A program made the position numbers and the translations under genes. From contig CALCJG010000084.1 in the NCBI GenBank assembly GCA_937967705.1, positions 1 through 12,741 on the forward strand: DNA of 12,741 nucleotides, in the 5' to 3' direction. The DNA is from an uncultured Spirochaetia bacterium. GTDB taxonomy: Bacteria > Spirochaetota > UBA4802 > JAGODF01. The notes under the pieces are model-generated. The model was not told the DNA's origin, ran no database searches, and worked only from the letters and a program-made list of their open reading frames with translations. Of the stretch, positions 1 through 6,324 are shown one piece after another; the stretch's first letter is position 1, and every line of letters begins with the position of its first letter.

Positions 1-1127
1 TTGGTGATTCGATTCAGCTTCATCATCGCCATGAAGGTAACCACGAAAAGGGCGTAATCCAGCAGTAGTTCGTATCCGCTGCTGGCGAAGCTGGTGAGTA
101 TGTAGATCAGGGCCGATGTGACCAGGGCGATGATCAGATTGGCGGAAAGCAAGACTATCCCCCTGCCCAGAAAGAGCCGCAGACTGAAGACATTGTGCTG
201 CAGTATGCTGTTGCCGATCAGCAGGGGTATGAGGAGTGTGAGGCTTGAAAAGACATGAGCCGGGAGTCCCACCTCCCAGTAGAGCCAGGCAAGACCGATG
301 GCGATCGGACTGATGAAAGCCAGGAGTATACCGATGGCGATGATGCCTGCCCGTTTGAAGACATAGATGTTCCGTTCCGAGAGAACATTGATGAAAAGCT
401 TCCCGAGGGATAGGAAACCCACGAGGAGGAGATATATATCCAGAAACTTGATGGCATAGATGTCGAAGGGGCTGAAAAAATAAGCCCGGATGAAAACCAG
501 AAGAGAAACGCTGGCGATCAGATATATGACCGCCGCCCGCAGGCTGAGCCTCTGGCTGGAGAGATTGTATCCCACCAGCAGGATGATGTAACCGAGGGCC
601 ATGACGACCAGCAGGAAGGAGAGCCTGAGATGATGGAAGGAAACGATATCTACCAGGAAGAAGAAAAAGAGGCTCAGGCCGATGGATACGAAGAAGTAGA
701 GGCCGGATTGATAACTGTTGGGCCGGATGAATCGAATCAGGAAACCATAAAGATAATGAATGTTTGCGATGAGTATGATGAGAAGAAGGGACCAGAGCAG
801 GTGGTGGTTTTCCGACGGGCGCAGGTATTTCTTCTCCACGAAGGATCCGTTATGGCTCAAGAGAACACTGAGTTCCCGGGCATAGCGGTGCTTCATGAGC
901 AGGGGCACAAGGTTGTCTCCCGAGACCCGGTCCCCGTTGATCGTTTCTATCCTGTGTTTATAGAGACTGTCTGCCTTCAGTATATTTACGTTGTAGATGA
1001 GGACATTGCCCACCTGCAGTCTGTGAAAAGGGTAAATTCGTGAGATCTCCAGACTGTCCCCGATGAAAATATAGTTCAGAAGGAGGAGCATGACGATCAG
1101 GAGTATGTTGGTGATCCGTCGTATCAA
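1..1127 (-). CDS. PDZ-like plus multi-pass membrane sensor protein, 3' end beyond the window
   Basis: This is an open frame of 375 codons that runs off the left edge without a stop, so only the N-terminal part is seen. The start is a TTG whose first bases overlap the TGA of the upstream gene, preceded by GGAGGAGGT about 3 bases away (the first GGAGG lies 7 bases away). An internal ATG at codon 13 would cut the first helix. Residues 7-22 form a membrane anchor. Residues about 37-100 form an extracytoplasmic segment resembling a PDZ fold (ETINGDRVSG at 61-70). About eight further hydrophobic helices follow from residue 110. The stretch PLLIGNSILQHNVFSLRLFL (301-320) resembles the last-helix motif common in multi-pass N-terminal sensor regions of histidine kinases and SpoIIE-type phosphatases. 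I infer that a cytoplasmic signalling domain follows outside the window. It is coupled to the degenerate phosphatase gene upstream. The gene is confident; the exact role is not. Confidence 0.8.
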   Translation of the reverse strand, partial: MIRRITNILLIVMLLLLNYIFIGDSLEISRIYPFHRLQVGNVLIYNVNILKADSLYKHRIETINGDRVSGDNLVPLLMKHRYARELSVLLSHNGSFVEKKYLRPSENHHLLWSLLLIILIANIHYLYGFLIRFIRPNSYQSGLYFFVSIGLSLFFFFLVDIVSFHHLRLSFLLVVMALGYIILLVGYNLSSQRLSLRAAVIYLIASVSLLVFIRAYFFSPFDIYAIKFLDIYLLLVGFLSLGKLFINVLSERNIYVFKRAGIIAIGILLAFISPIAIGLAWLYWEVGLPAHVFSSLTLLIPLLIGNSILQHNVFSLRLFLGRGIVLLSANLIIALVTSALIYILTSFASSGYELLLDYALFVVTFMAMMKLNRIT

Positions 1128-2530
1128 GAGACCTCCTCCATGCGGACGAGTATCAGAAGCTTGTCTCTGTCCGTGCTCTCGTCAGGATCCAATTCCGGGG
1201 CCAGCATCTTCAGAAGCTGGGGGCGGATTTTTGCCAGGGGAAGCCTGGCTGAGGATTGCAGGAACTCGGTAAACTTTTCCCCGTTCTGACGGATGACACC
1301 GTGGTATGGTTCGCAGGAGACGAGAAGCGTGTCCCCTTCCTCCAGCCTGACCTTCGATGCGGCGCCCTTTCGAGTCTGCTTGAGGATCTCGAGGGACTGA
1401 CTTGCGGATCTGTAGAGAAACGGGTCGGGATAGCCGCTGTTGCAGTATTCAAAGATTCCGCTCTGTTCGAAGGATGAATGGAAGAGGGTGATTTTCTCAT
1501 CCAGGAGATTGCGTTCGCGTATGAAATCGGAGACCTTACGGATGACCCGGGAAGGGGACATGCCCAGCCTGGAATAGCTCTGGAGCAATGCCTGAATGCC
1601 CGGCATATAGATCGATATGCCAGCGATATTTCCCTGTATCCGGTATGCGGAGATTCTTACGTCATCTTCCCGCGCATCGTTGATGAAGACATCATAAAAC
1701 TCCCTGGTCATGAGCGATGTTGTCTGATGATGGACCCTGATCTGCAGGCGGCCGATCTGCAGGTCGGGGTCGGGCATGAACCGGCGGTGGATCCTGGAAG
1801 CCAGCTCGAACTCCTTTTCCAGTTCCTTCTTCTTGAGGATTTCATTAAAATAGAAACTGTTGATGGATAGAATGGCTATTTTGGAGGCAAAGATTTTCAG
1901 AAGCCGGATCTCCTTTCCGGAAAGGCGCCGTTTCCGCCGGCCGATGACGATGAGTCCCAGAAATGTGTCATGAAAATAGATGGGGAGAATGACCTCGCCG
2001 TTCAGCCTGTCGATTTCCCTGATGAGGGAGGCCGCCTCGTAGCTGTAGGGGTTGAGTTTGCTCCGGACGATAACGTCCTCGGAGCTTGCGAAGGATCGGA
2101 GAAGAATGTTGTTGATCTCCACATTGGCATTACGTATAACGCGCTTTTTCCTGTCCTTCTGGTAGAATATATTGAATTCCTCCCTGTCGGGATAATAAAA
2201 GATCAGGAGGCCTGATTTAACGCTGATCAGATTCAGGATGCTGTCGAACTGGATTTTCAGCATTTCGTTGAAGGATTCCATCGTCAGAATGGACTCGACC
2301 GTCTGGCTGTAGAGATCATTATAGTGCACGGGACTGATCCGGGAGTCGATGACATCATGCAGATAGTTGAGTATGGAAAGCAGGGAGAGTATCAGGAAAA
2401 AGAAAAAGACAAATATGTAGATACCCCCTCCCGATATGGTAAAGAGGAAGACGGCCATTCCCGTAAGGAGCATGACGAATGCCATGTCGAGGCCGTAGGT
2501 CAATATGATGTTCTTAATTCGGGGAATCAT
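1124..2530 (-). CDS. Membrane GAF protein with degenerate PP2C/SpoIIE-like domain (probable pseudophosphatase)
   Basis: This 468-residue protein has two N-terminal helices (about 11-32 and 36-58), a GAF-like domain (about 75-225), a helical linker containing KKKELEKEFELASRIHRRFMP (about 233-253), and a C-terminal region (255-468) with the outline of RsbU/SpoIIE PP2C phosphatases. The linker matches the typical lead-in of that family, and RLEEGDTLLVS (395-405) matches its LEPGD strand. The catalytic motifs are eroded: GGDFYD reads TREFYD (275-280), the DVSGHG region reads YRIQGNIAG (296-304), AGHNPP reads SGYPDP (365-370), the TDG motif reads EPYHG (407-411), and the final DDxT reads DRDKL (454-458). 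I infer that it cannot bind the two metals and acts as a sensing or binding partner rather than an enzyme. Its ATG overlaps the tmk stop and its TGA overlaps the next TTG start. No strong ribosome binding site precedes it, so coupling to tmk is likely. Confidence 0.85.
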   Translation of the reverse strand: MIPRIKNIILTYGLDMAFVMLLTGMAVFLFTISGGGIYIFVFFFFLILSLLSILNYLHDVIDSRISPVHYNDLYSQTVESILTMESFNEMLKIQFDSILNLISVKSGLLIFYYPDREEFNIFYQKDRKKRVIRNANVEINNILLRSFASSEDVIVRSKLNPYSYEAASLIREIDRLNGEVILPIYFHDTFLGLIVIGRRKRRLSGKEIRLLKIFASKIAILSINSFYFNEILKKKELEKEFELASRIHRRFMPDPDLQIGRLQIRVHHQTTSLMTREFYDVFINDAREDDVRISAYRIQGNIAGISIYMPGIQALLQSYSRLGMSPSRVIRKVSDFIRERNLLDEKITLFHSSFEQSGIFEYCNSGYPDPFLYRSASQSLEILKQTRKGAASKVRLEEGDTLLVSCEPYHGVIRQNGEKFTEFLQSSARLPLAKIRPQLLKMLAPELDPDESTDRDKLLILVRMEEVS

Positions 2531-3144
2531 CTCAGGGAAAAATTCTGTTCCATGTCCTTTAAAATCTGCTTCAGGAGGATAGCAGGTTTGTCTCTGGAGT
2601 CAATGAGAAAAAATGTGTCATCCCTGAGAGAGAGATAAGCCTCTCGGACCCTCTGAAGAGCGCCTGTCTTCTCGAAGGCTTCCTTTTTGCCGCCGCTGTT
2701 TCTCTCCTCGATGCGCCGGAGGGCCTTGGCGGGGTCCAGATCGACGAGGTAGACCCTGTGGGGGACGGGAAATCCTCTGGCCAGGTTTTCCTCCACGATC
2801 CTTGACGGCGGGAGGTTTTCCGATCCCTGATAGGCGGCGTTGGAGAAGTAATAGCGGTCGAGGATGATCAGCTTCCCCTGTTCAAGGGCAGGGGTGATGT
2901 TTCGCCGGACATCCTCCTCCCGGTCGTTGAGGAAAAGGCTCATCTGCGCTTCGGGATCCGGGAGCTCGCCGGAGCGGAGCATCTCCCTGATACGCCTGCC
3001 CCAGGCGCCTTCCGTGGGCTCCGTTCCCCTGTAGACCGGGATGCCCTGGCTGCTCCAGTGATCCGCAAGAAGGGCGGCGAGGGTCGATTTGCCGCAGCCG
3101 TCAATCCCTTCGAAGACGATAAAGAGGGGAAGGCTAAGCGTCAT
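2527..3144 (-). CDS. tmk: Thymidylate kinase (dTMP kinase)
   Basis: This cytoplasmic enzyme phosphorylates dTMP to dTDP with ATP, an essential step in dTTP synthesis. The 205-residue length is normal for the family. Residues 12-21 are the P-loop EGIDGCGKST, TEPT is at 41-44, and DRYYFSNAAYQG (96-107) is the conserved DRY/substrate-binding segment. An Arg/Lys-rich LID region with RRIEERNSGGKK lies near 143-154. The P-loop has no arginine, so catalytic arginines probably come from the LID, as in the E. coli-like type. The ATG overlaps the pgi TGA by the usual ATGA arrangement, and only a distant GAGG is visible upstream, so translational coupling to pgi is likely. The stop overlaps the start of the GAF/pseudophosphatase gene in the same way. 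Nothing appears truncated. Confidence 0.96.
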   Translation of the reverse strand: MTLSLPLFIVFEGIDGCGKSTLAALLADHWSSQGIPVYRGTEPTEGAWGRRIREMLRSGELPDPEAQMSLFLNDREEDVRRNITPALEQGKLIILDRYYFSNAAYQGSENLPPSRIVEENLARGFPVPHRVYLVDLDPAKALRRIEERNSGGKKEAFEKTGALQRVREAYLSLRDDTFFLIDSRDKPAILLKQILKDMEQNFSLR

Positions 3145-4538
3145 AGTATGTACTTGTCCCTCTTGACGTATCCCTTGCTGAACTGATCCAGGTATTCCTC
3201 ATAGCCGGGTCTGCTGAGCAGCCCGAAGGTGAATTTCTTACCCTGCTCCACCGCCGGCTGGTCATAGGGGTTGATGTTATAGAGATAGCCGGCATAGGCG
3301 GTCTGCATCTCCATGAACATGAGAAAGGCTCCGATGTCGGTTTCGTCCAGCCGTGAGAATATGAGGGAGGCGTTGGGGCGTTTCTCGTTTTTCAGGGCCA
3401 GTTCGGTGGCGGATTCCTCGAAGCCGTTGAGACGGCGCAGGCTCTTGCCCGAGAGATAATCCATTTCCGGAATGCCCTTGTAGAACTCCGGTATCTCCAC
3501 GTCGTTGTCGAAGTTTTCCAGCTTGAGAAGGGTGATGACCTTGTCGTTGGGCCCCTCAAGATAAAGCTGCAGCTGCGAGTGCTGGTCGATGGTGCCCATG
3601 GCCGAAACGGGCGTCAGTCCCACGGCCGTTTCCTTTCCGTTGATGTCCCTGTTTTTGCCCAGCGACTCGGCCCAGAGCTGGCGGTACCAGTCCGCGAAGA
3701 GGAAGAGCTTGCGCGTATAGGGCATCAGCACGTTGATCCTCTTGTTCTTGGCCCTGTCGAAGAGGCGATGGAAGACGGCGTTCAGGAGGGGGGGATTTTT
3801 CATCATCTCCCGGCCGTAGCAGTTTTCCTGAAAGGCCCGGGCCCCGTCGAGGAGCTTCCGGGTGTCAATGCCGATGAACTCCGCCATCACGAGGCCCACA
3901 GCCGAGAGAATGGAAAACCGCCCGCCCACGTTGGAGGGAATGGGGAAGGTCTGGAATCCCTCTTTATCGGCCACGTCCCGGAGCACTCCCTTTGCCGGAT
4001 CGGTGATGGCCACGATCTGCCGGGCGTAATCGGCCCCGGCCTTTTTCTTCAGCCAGTCCAGAAGTATGGCGAAATTGGCGTTGGTCTCCGTGGTTCCCCC
4101 GGACTTGGATATCACGAGGAACAGGGTCTTCTCCACGTTCAGCACATCACCGATGGAATGTATTTCATAAGGGTCTACGTTGTCGAAAAAGTAGACCTTG
4201 TATCTTCCCGCACGTTTCTCATCGCTCAGCTCGTTGAGATAGAGGTGGGAGAGGGCGTTCTTCAGCGCCTGGGGACCAAGGGCGGAACCCCCGATGCCGA
4301 TGAGGGCGATTGTGTCGAAACGGCTGCCGCAGGCGTTTTTATACCGGCGGATATCCTCAACCAGGTCCTTGTCGCCGGTAATCTCAAGAAAGCCCAGGGA
4401 CCCCTGGCTTTTTTCCCGCTCCATTCTCTCCAGGGCTTTTTCGGCCTCCGGCAGCTGGGAGGAGAGCTCCTTTTCCGTGATGCCGTGCTCGCTCCCGATA
4501 AAGTCTTCCATGAAGTAATTGTAATCGAGTTTAATCAT
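3141..4538 (-). CDS. pgi: Glucose-6-phosphate isomerase
   Basis: The enzyme interconverts glucose 6-phosphate and fructose 6-phosphate in glycolysis and gluconeogenesis. From the chosen start it has 465 residues, matching the short bacterial form. Visible motifs are GIGGSALGP (81-89), the phosphosugar-binding SKSGGTTETN (144-153), the first PGI signature PSNVGGRFS (201-209), the catalytic Glu in WAESLGKN (E291), the ring-opening His in GTIDQHSQ (H320) and the second signature DQPAVEQGKK ending at the catalytic Lys434. I chose the ATG at 4538 because AGGAGAG lies 5 bases before it. The longer frame from the GTG at 4580 adds 14 residues without family support or a ribosome binding site. It heads a compact operon with tmk and two signalling-type membrane proteins, and a hairpin-forming leader lies upstream. 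Confidence 0.97.
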   Translation of the reverse strand: MIKLDYNYFMEDFIGSEHGITEKELSSQLPEAEKALERMEREKSQGSLGFLEITGDKDLVEDIRRYKNACGSRFDTIALIGIGGSALGPQALKNALSHLYLNELSDEKRAGRYKVYFFDNVDPYEIHSIGDVLNVEKTLFLVISKSGGTTETNANFAILLDWLKKKAGADYARQIVAITDPAKGVLRDVADKEGFQTFPIPSNVGGRFSILSAVGLVMAEFIGIDTRKLLDGARAFQENCYGREMMKNPPLLNAVFHRLFDRAKNKRINVLMPYTRKLFLFADWYRQLWAESLGKNRDINGKETAVGLTPVSAMGTIDQHSQLQLYLEGPNDKVITLLKLENFDNDVEIPEFYKGIPEMDYLSGKSLRRLNGFEESATELALKNEKRPNASLIFSRLDETDIGAFLMFMEMQTAYAGYLYNINPYDQPAVEQGKKFTFGLLSRPGYEEYLDQFSKGYVKRDKYIL

Positions 4539-4590
4539 ACTGGCTCTCCTCGTTAAGGGTTCAAAATTTCCCAGGGGCACTGTCTGAAAG

Positions 4591-4626
4591 ATCCGTATCC
4601 GCTGGACCAGATCCGGGGATACGGAT
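4591..4626 (-). promoter_or_regulatory. 10-bp perfect inverted repeat in the pgi leader
   Basis: ATCCGTATCC at 4591-4600 is the exact reverse complement of GGATACGGAT at 4617-4626, with a 16-bp spacer. The repeat lies 53-88 bp before the pgi ATG. In the transcript it would form a 10-bp stem with a 16-base loop. No run of U follows the stem on the minus strand, so it is not a standard terminator. It could be a repressor operator, a mRNA-stabilising hairpin or part of a leader switch. The repeat is directly visible; its function is inferred. Confidence 0.5.
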
Positions 4627-4703
4627 GGATATCCCGCCCTCTCCGGCGAGATGAGGAGCGCAGAGGGGACTGGCTGGGACCGTACAGGCTGGGAATGAAA
4701 GGA

Positions 4704-4735
4704 TATATACTCTCCCTGACGGGATCAAAAGTCAA
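4704..4735 (-). promoter_or_regulatory. Weak candidate promoter for the pgi operon
   Basis: On the minus strand TTGACT (4730-4735) is followed after 20 bases by TATATA (4704-4709). Both boxes are close to sigma70 consensus but the spacing is longer than the usual 16-18, so this is only a suggestion. It would give a leader of about 155 bases that contains the inverted repeat at 4591-4626. No better candidate was found between the EI24 gene terminator and pgi. Confidence 0.25.
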
Positions 4736-4773
4736 TTACTATATTGAGGGCCGGTTGACATTCCAAACCAGGC

Positions 4774-4799
4774 AAAACCGGAGAGGGTTGGACCTCCGG
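4774..4799 (-). terminator. Small rho-independent terminator after the EI24-family gene
   Basis: On the minus strand CCGGAG (4799-4794) and CTCCGG (4783-4778) form a perfect 6-bp stem around a 10-base loop, followed at once by TTTT. It starts 15 bases after the TAA of the EI24-family gene. The stem is short and the U tract brief, so termination may be partial, leaving some read-through into the pgi operon. Confidence 0.55.
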
Positions 4800-4813
4800 G
4801 GGGGGTGAGAGGA

Positions 4814-5599
4814 TTACAGGGGAAGACGGCTGCGCATATGGTCGATAAAGAGGGTGGTGGCCCCTACCGCGCCCAGGTTCAGCCCGAGAAAACCCAGCAG
4901 GGGGACAAAGGAGAGGATGAAGAACCCGAGGCCCAGCCCGATGGTCATGAGTTTATAGCCCAGCAGCATCCTGAGTTTCTGCCGGAAGACCAGACGCCTG
5001 CGCTCCAGGGGGAAATCGAAAAACTGGAATCCTATGAAGAAGAGAGTGGCCATGAAACTCAGCAGATAATAGAGGGCACCGCCGATGAGAGGGATGAAAT
5101 GCAGCACCAGGATCAGGATGTTGAAGAGGGTGATCAGCACCAGGAGCTTGATGATGTTGAGTGTGATTCGCAGTATGTCCCGGAACATCTCCCGTAAGGA
5201 AAACTTTTCCTCGAAGGTATTGCCCGTCAACAGTGTTTCCACGCGGAAAGAGAGGATATCGTTGAAGGGGGAAATGATGATGCTTCCGGTGATGGAGTAG
5301 CTGAGAAGGGACAGAATAACCATTACCAGGATGATCAGAGGACCCATGATCCACCGCAAGGCTCGAAAATACCATTCCGCTCCCTGAGGTAGTAATCCCG
5401 TCAGAAAGGGGTAAAGGTAACTATAGGCCAAAAATAAGACGGATGAGAGCAGGATGATGTTGAGAATAAAAGGGATGATGAAATATCGTTTCAACCCCCT
5501 GTTTTGCAATACAAGTTTCAGGGCTCTAAAGGGTGCCAGAAATCCCTCTTTCAAATACCCCAGCGCCCGGATTTTCTTTGTATCCCCGTGTAATTCCAC
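4814..5599 (-). CDS. EI24/CysZ-like integral membrane protein
   Basis: The 261-residue protein has about five hydrophobic segments (near 37-60, 84-110, 147-175, 180-195 and 215-245), which places it in the inner membrane. The N-terminal pattern GFLAPFRALKLVLQ followed by a helix, the central ISPFNDILSFRVE and the later FDFPLERRRLVFRQKL near the C-terminal third fit the EI24 family, whose best-known bacterial member is the sulfate permease CysZ. Proteins with this outline are widespread in bacteria that are not known sulfate importers, so I do not assign the substrate, and no cysteine-biosynthesis gene is nearby. The start is GTG at 5599 with no convincing ribosome binding site, so a slightly different start is possible. 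It lies 91 bp after the zinc-ribbon gene and is followed by a small terminator. Confidence 0.82.
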   Translation of the reverse strand: MELHGDTKKIRALGYLKEGFLAPFRALKLVLQNRGLKRYFIIPFILNIILLSSVLFLAYSYLYPFLTGLLPQGAEWYFRALRWIMGPLIILVMVILSLLSYSITGSIIISPFNDILSFRVETLLTGNTFEEKFSLREMFRDILRITLNIIKLLVLITLFNILILVLHFIPLIGGALYYLLSFMATLFFIGFQFFDFPLERRRLVFRQKLRMLLGYKLMTIGLGLGFFILSFVPLLGFLGLNLGAVGATTLFIDHMRSRLPL

Positions 5600-5633
5600 C
5601 TGGATTTGTCAACCGTCCCCTAATAGACATTCC

Positions 5634-5670
5634 ACCGGTTCCCCGCTGGAGGATTTCATCCGGGACCGGT
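5634..5670. repeat. Imperfect nested inverted repeat between zinc-ribbon and EI24 genes
   Basis: Two copies of the palindromic hexamer ACCGGT (5634-5639 and 5665-5670) bound a 37-bp element. Inside them CCCCG and CGGG continue the stem with a one-base bulge, and GGAT-TTC-ATCC (5651-5661) can form an inner hairpin. It fills much of the 91-bp gap upstream of the EI24-family gene. There is no U run on either strand, so it is unlikely to be a simple terminator. It may be an RNA-processing or stability hairpin, or a REP-like remnant. Confidence 0.45.
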
Positions 5671-5690
5671 TTCCGCACTGCTCTTTACCG

Positions 5691-5861
5691 TTAGTTCGTT
5701 TCCGCCGAAGGGCTCTTCCAGTCACACTGCGAGCACCTCAGGTCCCTGTATTTGTAAAATTCCCCGGTCAGCGTTTTTACGACCTGAGCCATTACCAGGG
5801 ATTCGCATTTGGGACAATGTTTGGCTATAAGTTCGTAATCCCTCTGCATGTTGTAATTCAT
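5691..5861 (-). CDS. Small zinc-ribbon protein of unknown function
   Basis: This 56-residue protein has two CxxC pairs, CPKC (16-19) and CSQC (43-46), separated by 23 residues that include an aromatic strand (EFYKYRDLRC). That is the layout of a four-cysteine zinc ribbon. The tail WKSPSAETN ends soon after the second pair. I chose the ATG at 5861 because GGAGG lies 6 bases upstream. A longer reading from 5879 would place that ribosome binding site inside the gene. Such small ribbons bind zinc structurally and may contact nucleic acid or protein, but I do not recognise a specific family. It sits between the tRNA-Leu terminator and the EI24-family gene and could be co-transcribed with the latter. 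Confidence 0.8.
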   Translation of the reverse strand: MNYNMQRDYELIAKHCPKCESLVMAQVVKTLTGEFYKYRDLRCSQCDWKSPSAETN

Positions 5862-5936
5862 GATAAGCCTCCATAACATTCATAAAATCCCGGGCCCCAC
5901 ATACATTATCGACAAATTCGTAAATATGTTGTAGAG

Positions 5937-5965
5937 CATAAACTACATTTTCTATTTTTTGTAAA
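5937..5965 (-). promoter_or_regulatory. Candidate promoter of the zinc-ribbon gene, with overlapping inverted repeat
   Basis: On the minus strand TTTACA (5960-5965) and TTTATG (5937-5942) are separated by exactly 17 bases in an AT-rich stretch, about 75 bases before the zinc-ribbon ATG. A short inverted repeat, TGTAG (5930-5934) with CTACA (5943-5947), straddles the proposed -10 box and could be an operator. Both boxes are imperfect matches in AT-rich DNA, so this is a low-confidence call. Confidence 0.3.
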
Positions 5966-6056
5966 CAATCCCTTTTTGAAAAAAGCAAAATTACTCAATA
6001 TGATACCAAGAATATCAGGCCGTCAACGGGAATTCTGAAAAAATGAAGGGAAAAGC

Positions 6057-6090
6057 AAAAAAAAAGAGAGGAATGCTTTCCTCTCTTTTT
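6057..6090 (-). terminator. Strong rho-independent terminator of tRNA-Leu
   Basis: On the minus strand a 13-bp perfect stem (6090-6078 with 6073-6061) closes a 4-base AGCA loop, and the U tract extends through the paired bases to 6057, nine T in total. The 5' arm begins at the base that serves as the tRNA discriminator, so the terminator hairpin is the whole 3' trailer. On the plus strand the hairpin is followed only by the T run within the stem, so weak bidirectional action is possible. Confidence 0.85.
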
Positions 6091-6173
6091 GCCCAGGACG
6101 GGACTCGAACCCGTACAGGAAATTCCCACATGGCCCTCAACCATGCGTGTCTACCAGATTCCACCACCTGGGC
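6090..6173 (-). tRNA. tRNA-Leu (anticodon GAG)
   Basis: The 84-base gene folds as a class II tRNA. The acceptor stem pairs GCCCAGG with CCTGGGC, and the discriminator is A, as usual for leucine. The anticodon stem CATGG/CCATG holds the loop TTGAGGG, giving anticodon GAG (plus-strand 6136-6138), which reads CUC and CUU. A 14-base variable region (TGGGAATTTCCTGT) and the T arm ACGGG-TTCGAGT-CCCGT follow. CCA is not encoded, so it must be added by tRNA nucleotidyltransferase. A terminator abuts the 3' end. Confidence 0.97.
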
Positions 6174-6193
6174 AGGACGAAAATAACAGAAAT

Positions 6194-6222
6194 GTAATTA
6201 AATCAGGGAGGGATAATGTCAA
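6194..6222 (-). promoter_or_regulatory. Promoter of tRNA-Leu (-35 clear, -10 uncertain)
   Basis: A consensus -35 box TTGACA lies at 6222-6217 on the minus strand, 43 bases before the mature tRNA 5' end, which is a sensible distance. The -10 is less clear: the AT-rich stretch TTTAATTAC (6202-6194) contains possible hexamers at spacings of 14-17 but none close to TATAAT at the ideal distance. Confidence 0.5.
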
Positions 6223-6324
6223 CAATAAAATCCGGGAAAAATTAATTTATTAGTTCTTGACGTGCGGCCCTTTTGGTTTAAAGCTCTAACCGCACTGTAA
6301 CTAACCCGAAAGTTGGGAATGATC

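Noticed and set aside
630..1043. 137-codon plus-strand frame rich in Glu and Asp
   Set aside because: It is opposite the hydrophobic sensor gene. The antisense of Leu/Ile/Phe-rich coding DNA commonly reads as acidic residues.
3579..4556. 325-codon plus-strand frame opposite glucose-6-phosphate isomerase
   Set aside because: Antisense shadow of pgi, with the same biased composition.
4553..4735. 60-codon minus-strand frame in the pgi leader as a possible leader peptide
   Set aside because: It starts at the TTG of the candidate -35 box, has no ribosome binding site and has a Ser/Pro/Arg-rich composition. It spans the inverted repeat, which better explains the region.
5585..5610. TTGACA just upstream of the EI24-family GTG as a promoter
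   Set aside because: No -10-like hexamer occurs at 16-18 bases, and the start site would fall inside the coding region.
5722..5988. 88-codon minus-strand frame overlapping the zinc-ribbon gene in another frame
   Set aside because: It has a TTG start with no good ribosome binding site, lies in the AT-rich promoter region, and its C-terminal half is an out-of-frame reading of the zinc-ribbon gene. The N-terminal half looks mildly helical but is not enough to call.
6257..6284. TTGACG with TAAAGC as promoter of the plus-strand membrane gene
   Set aside because: The -10 match is poor and the 16-base spacing alone is not persuasive. The direct copies of CTAACC at 6285 and 6301 are also too short to call.
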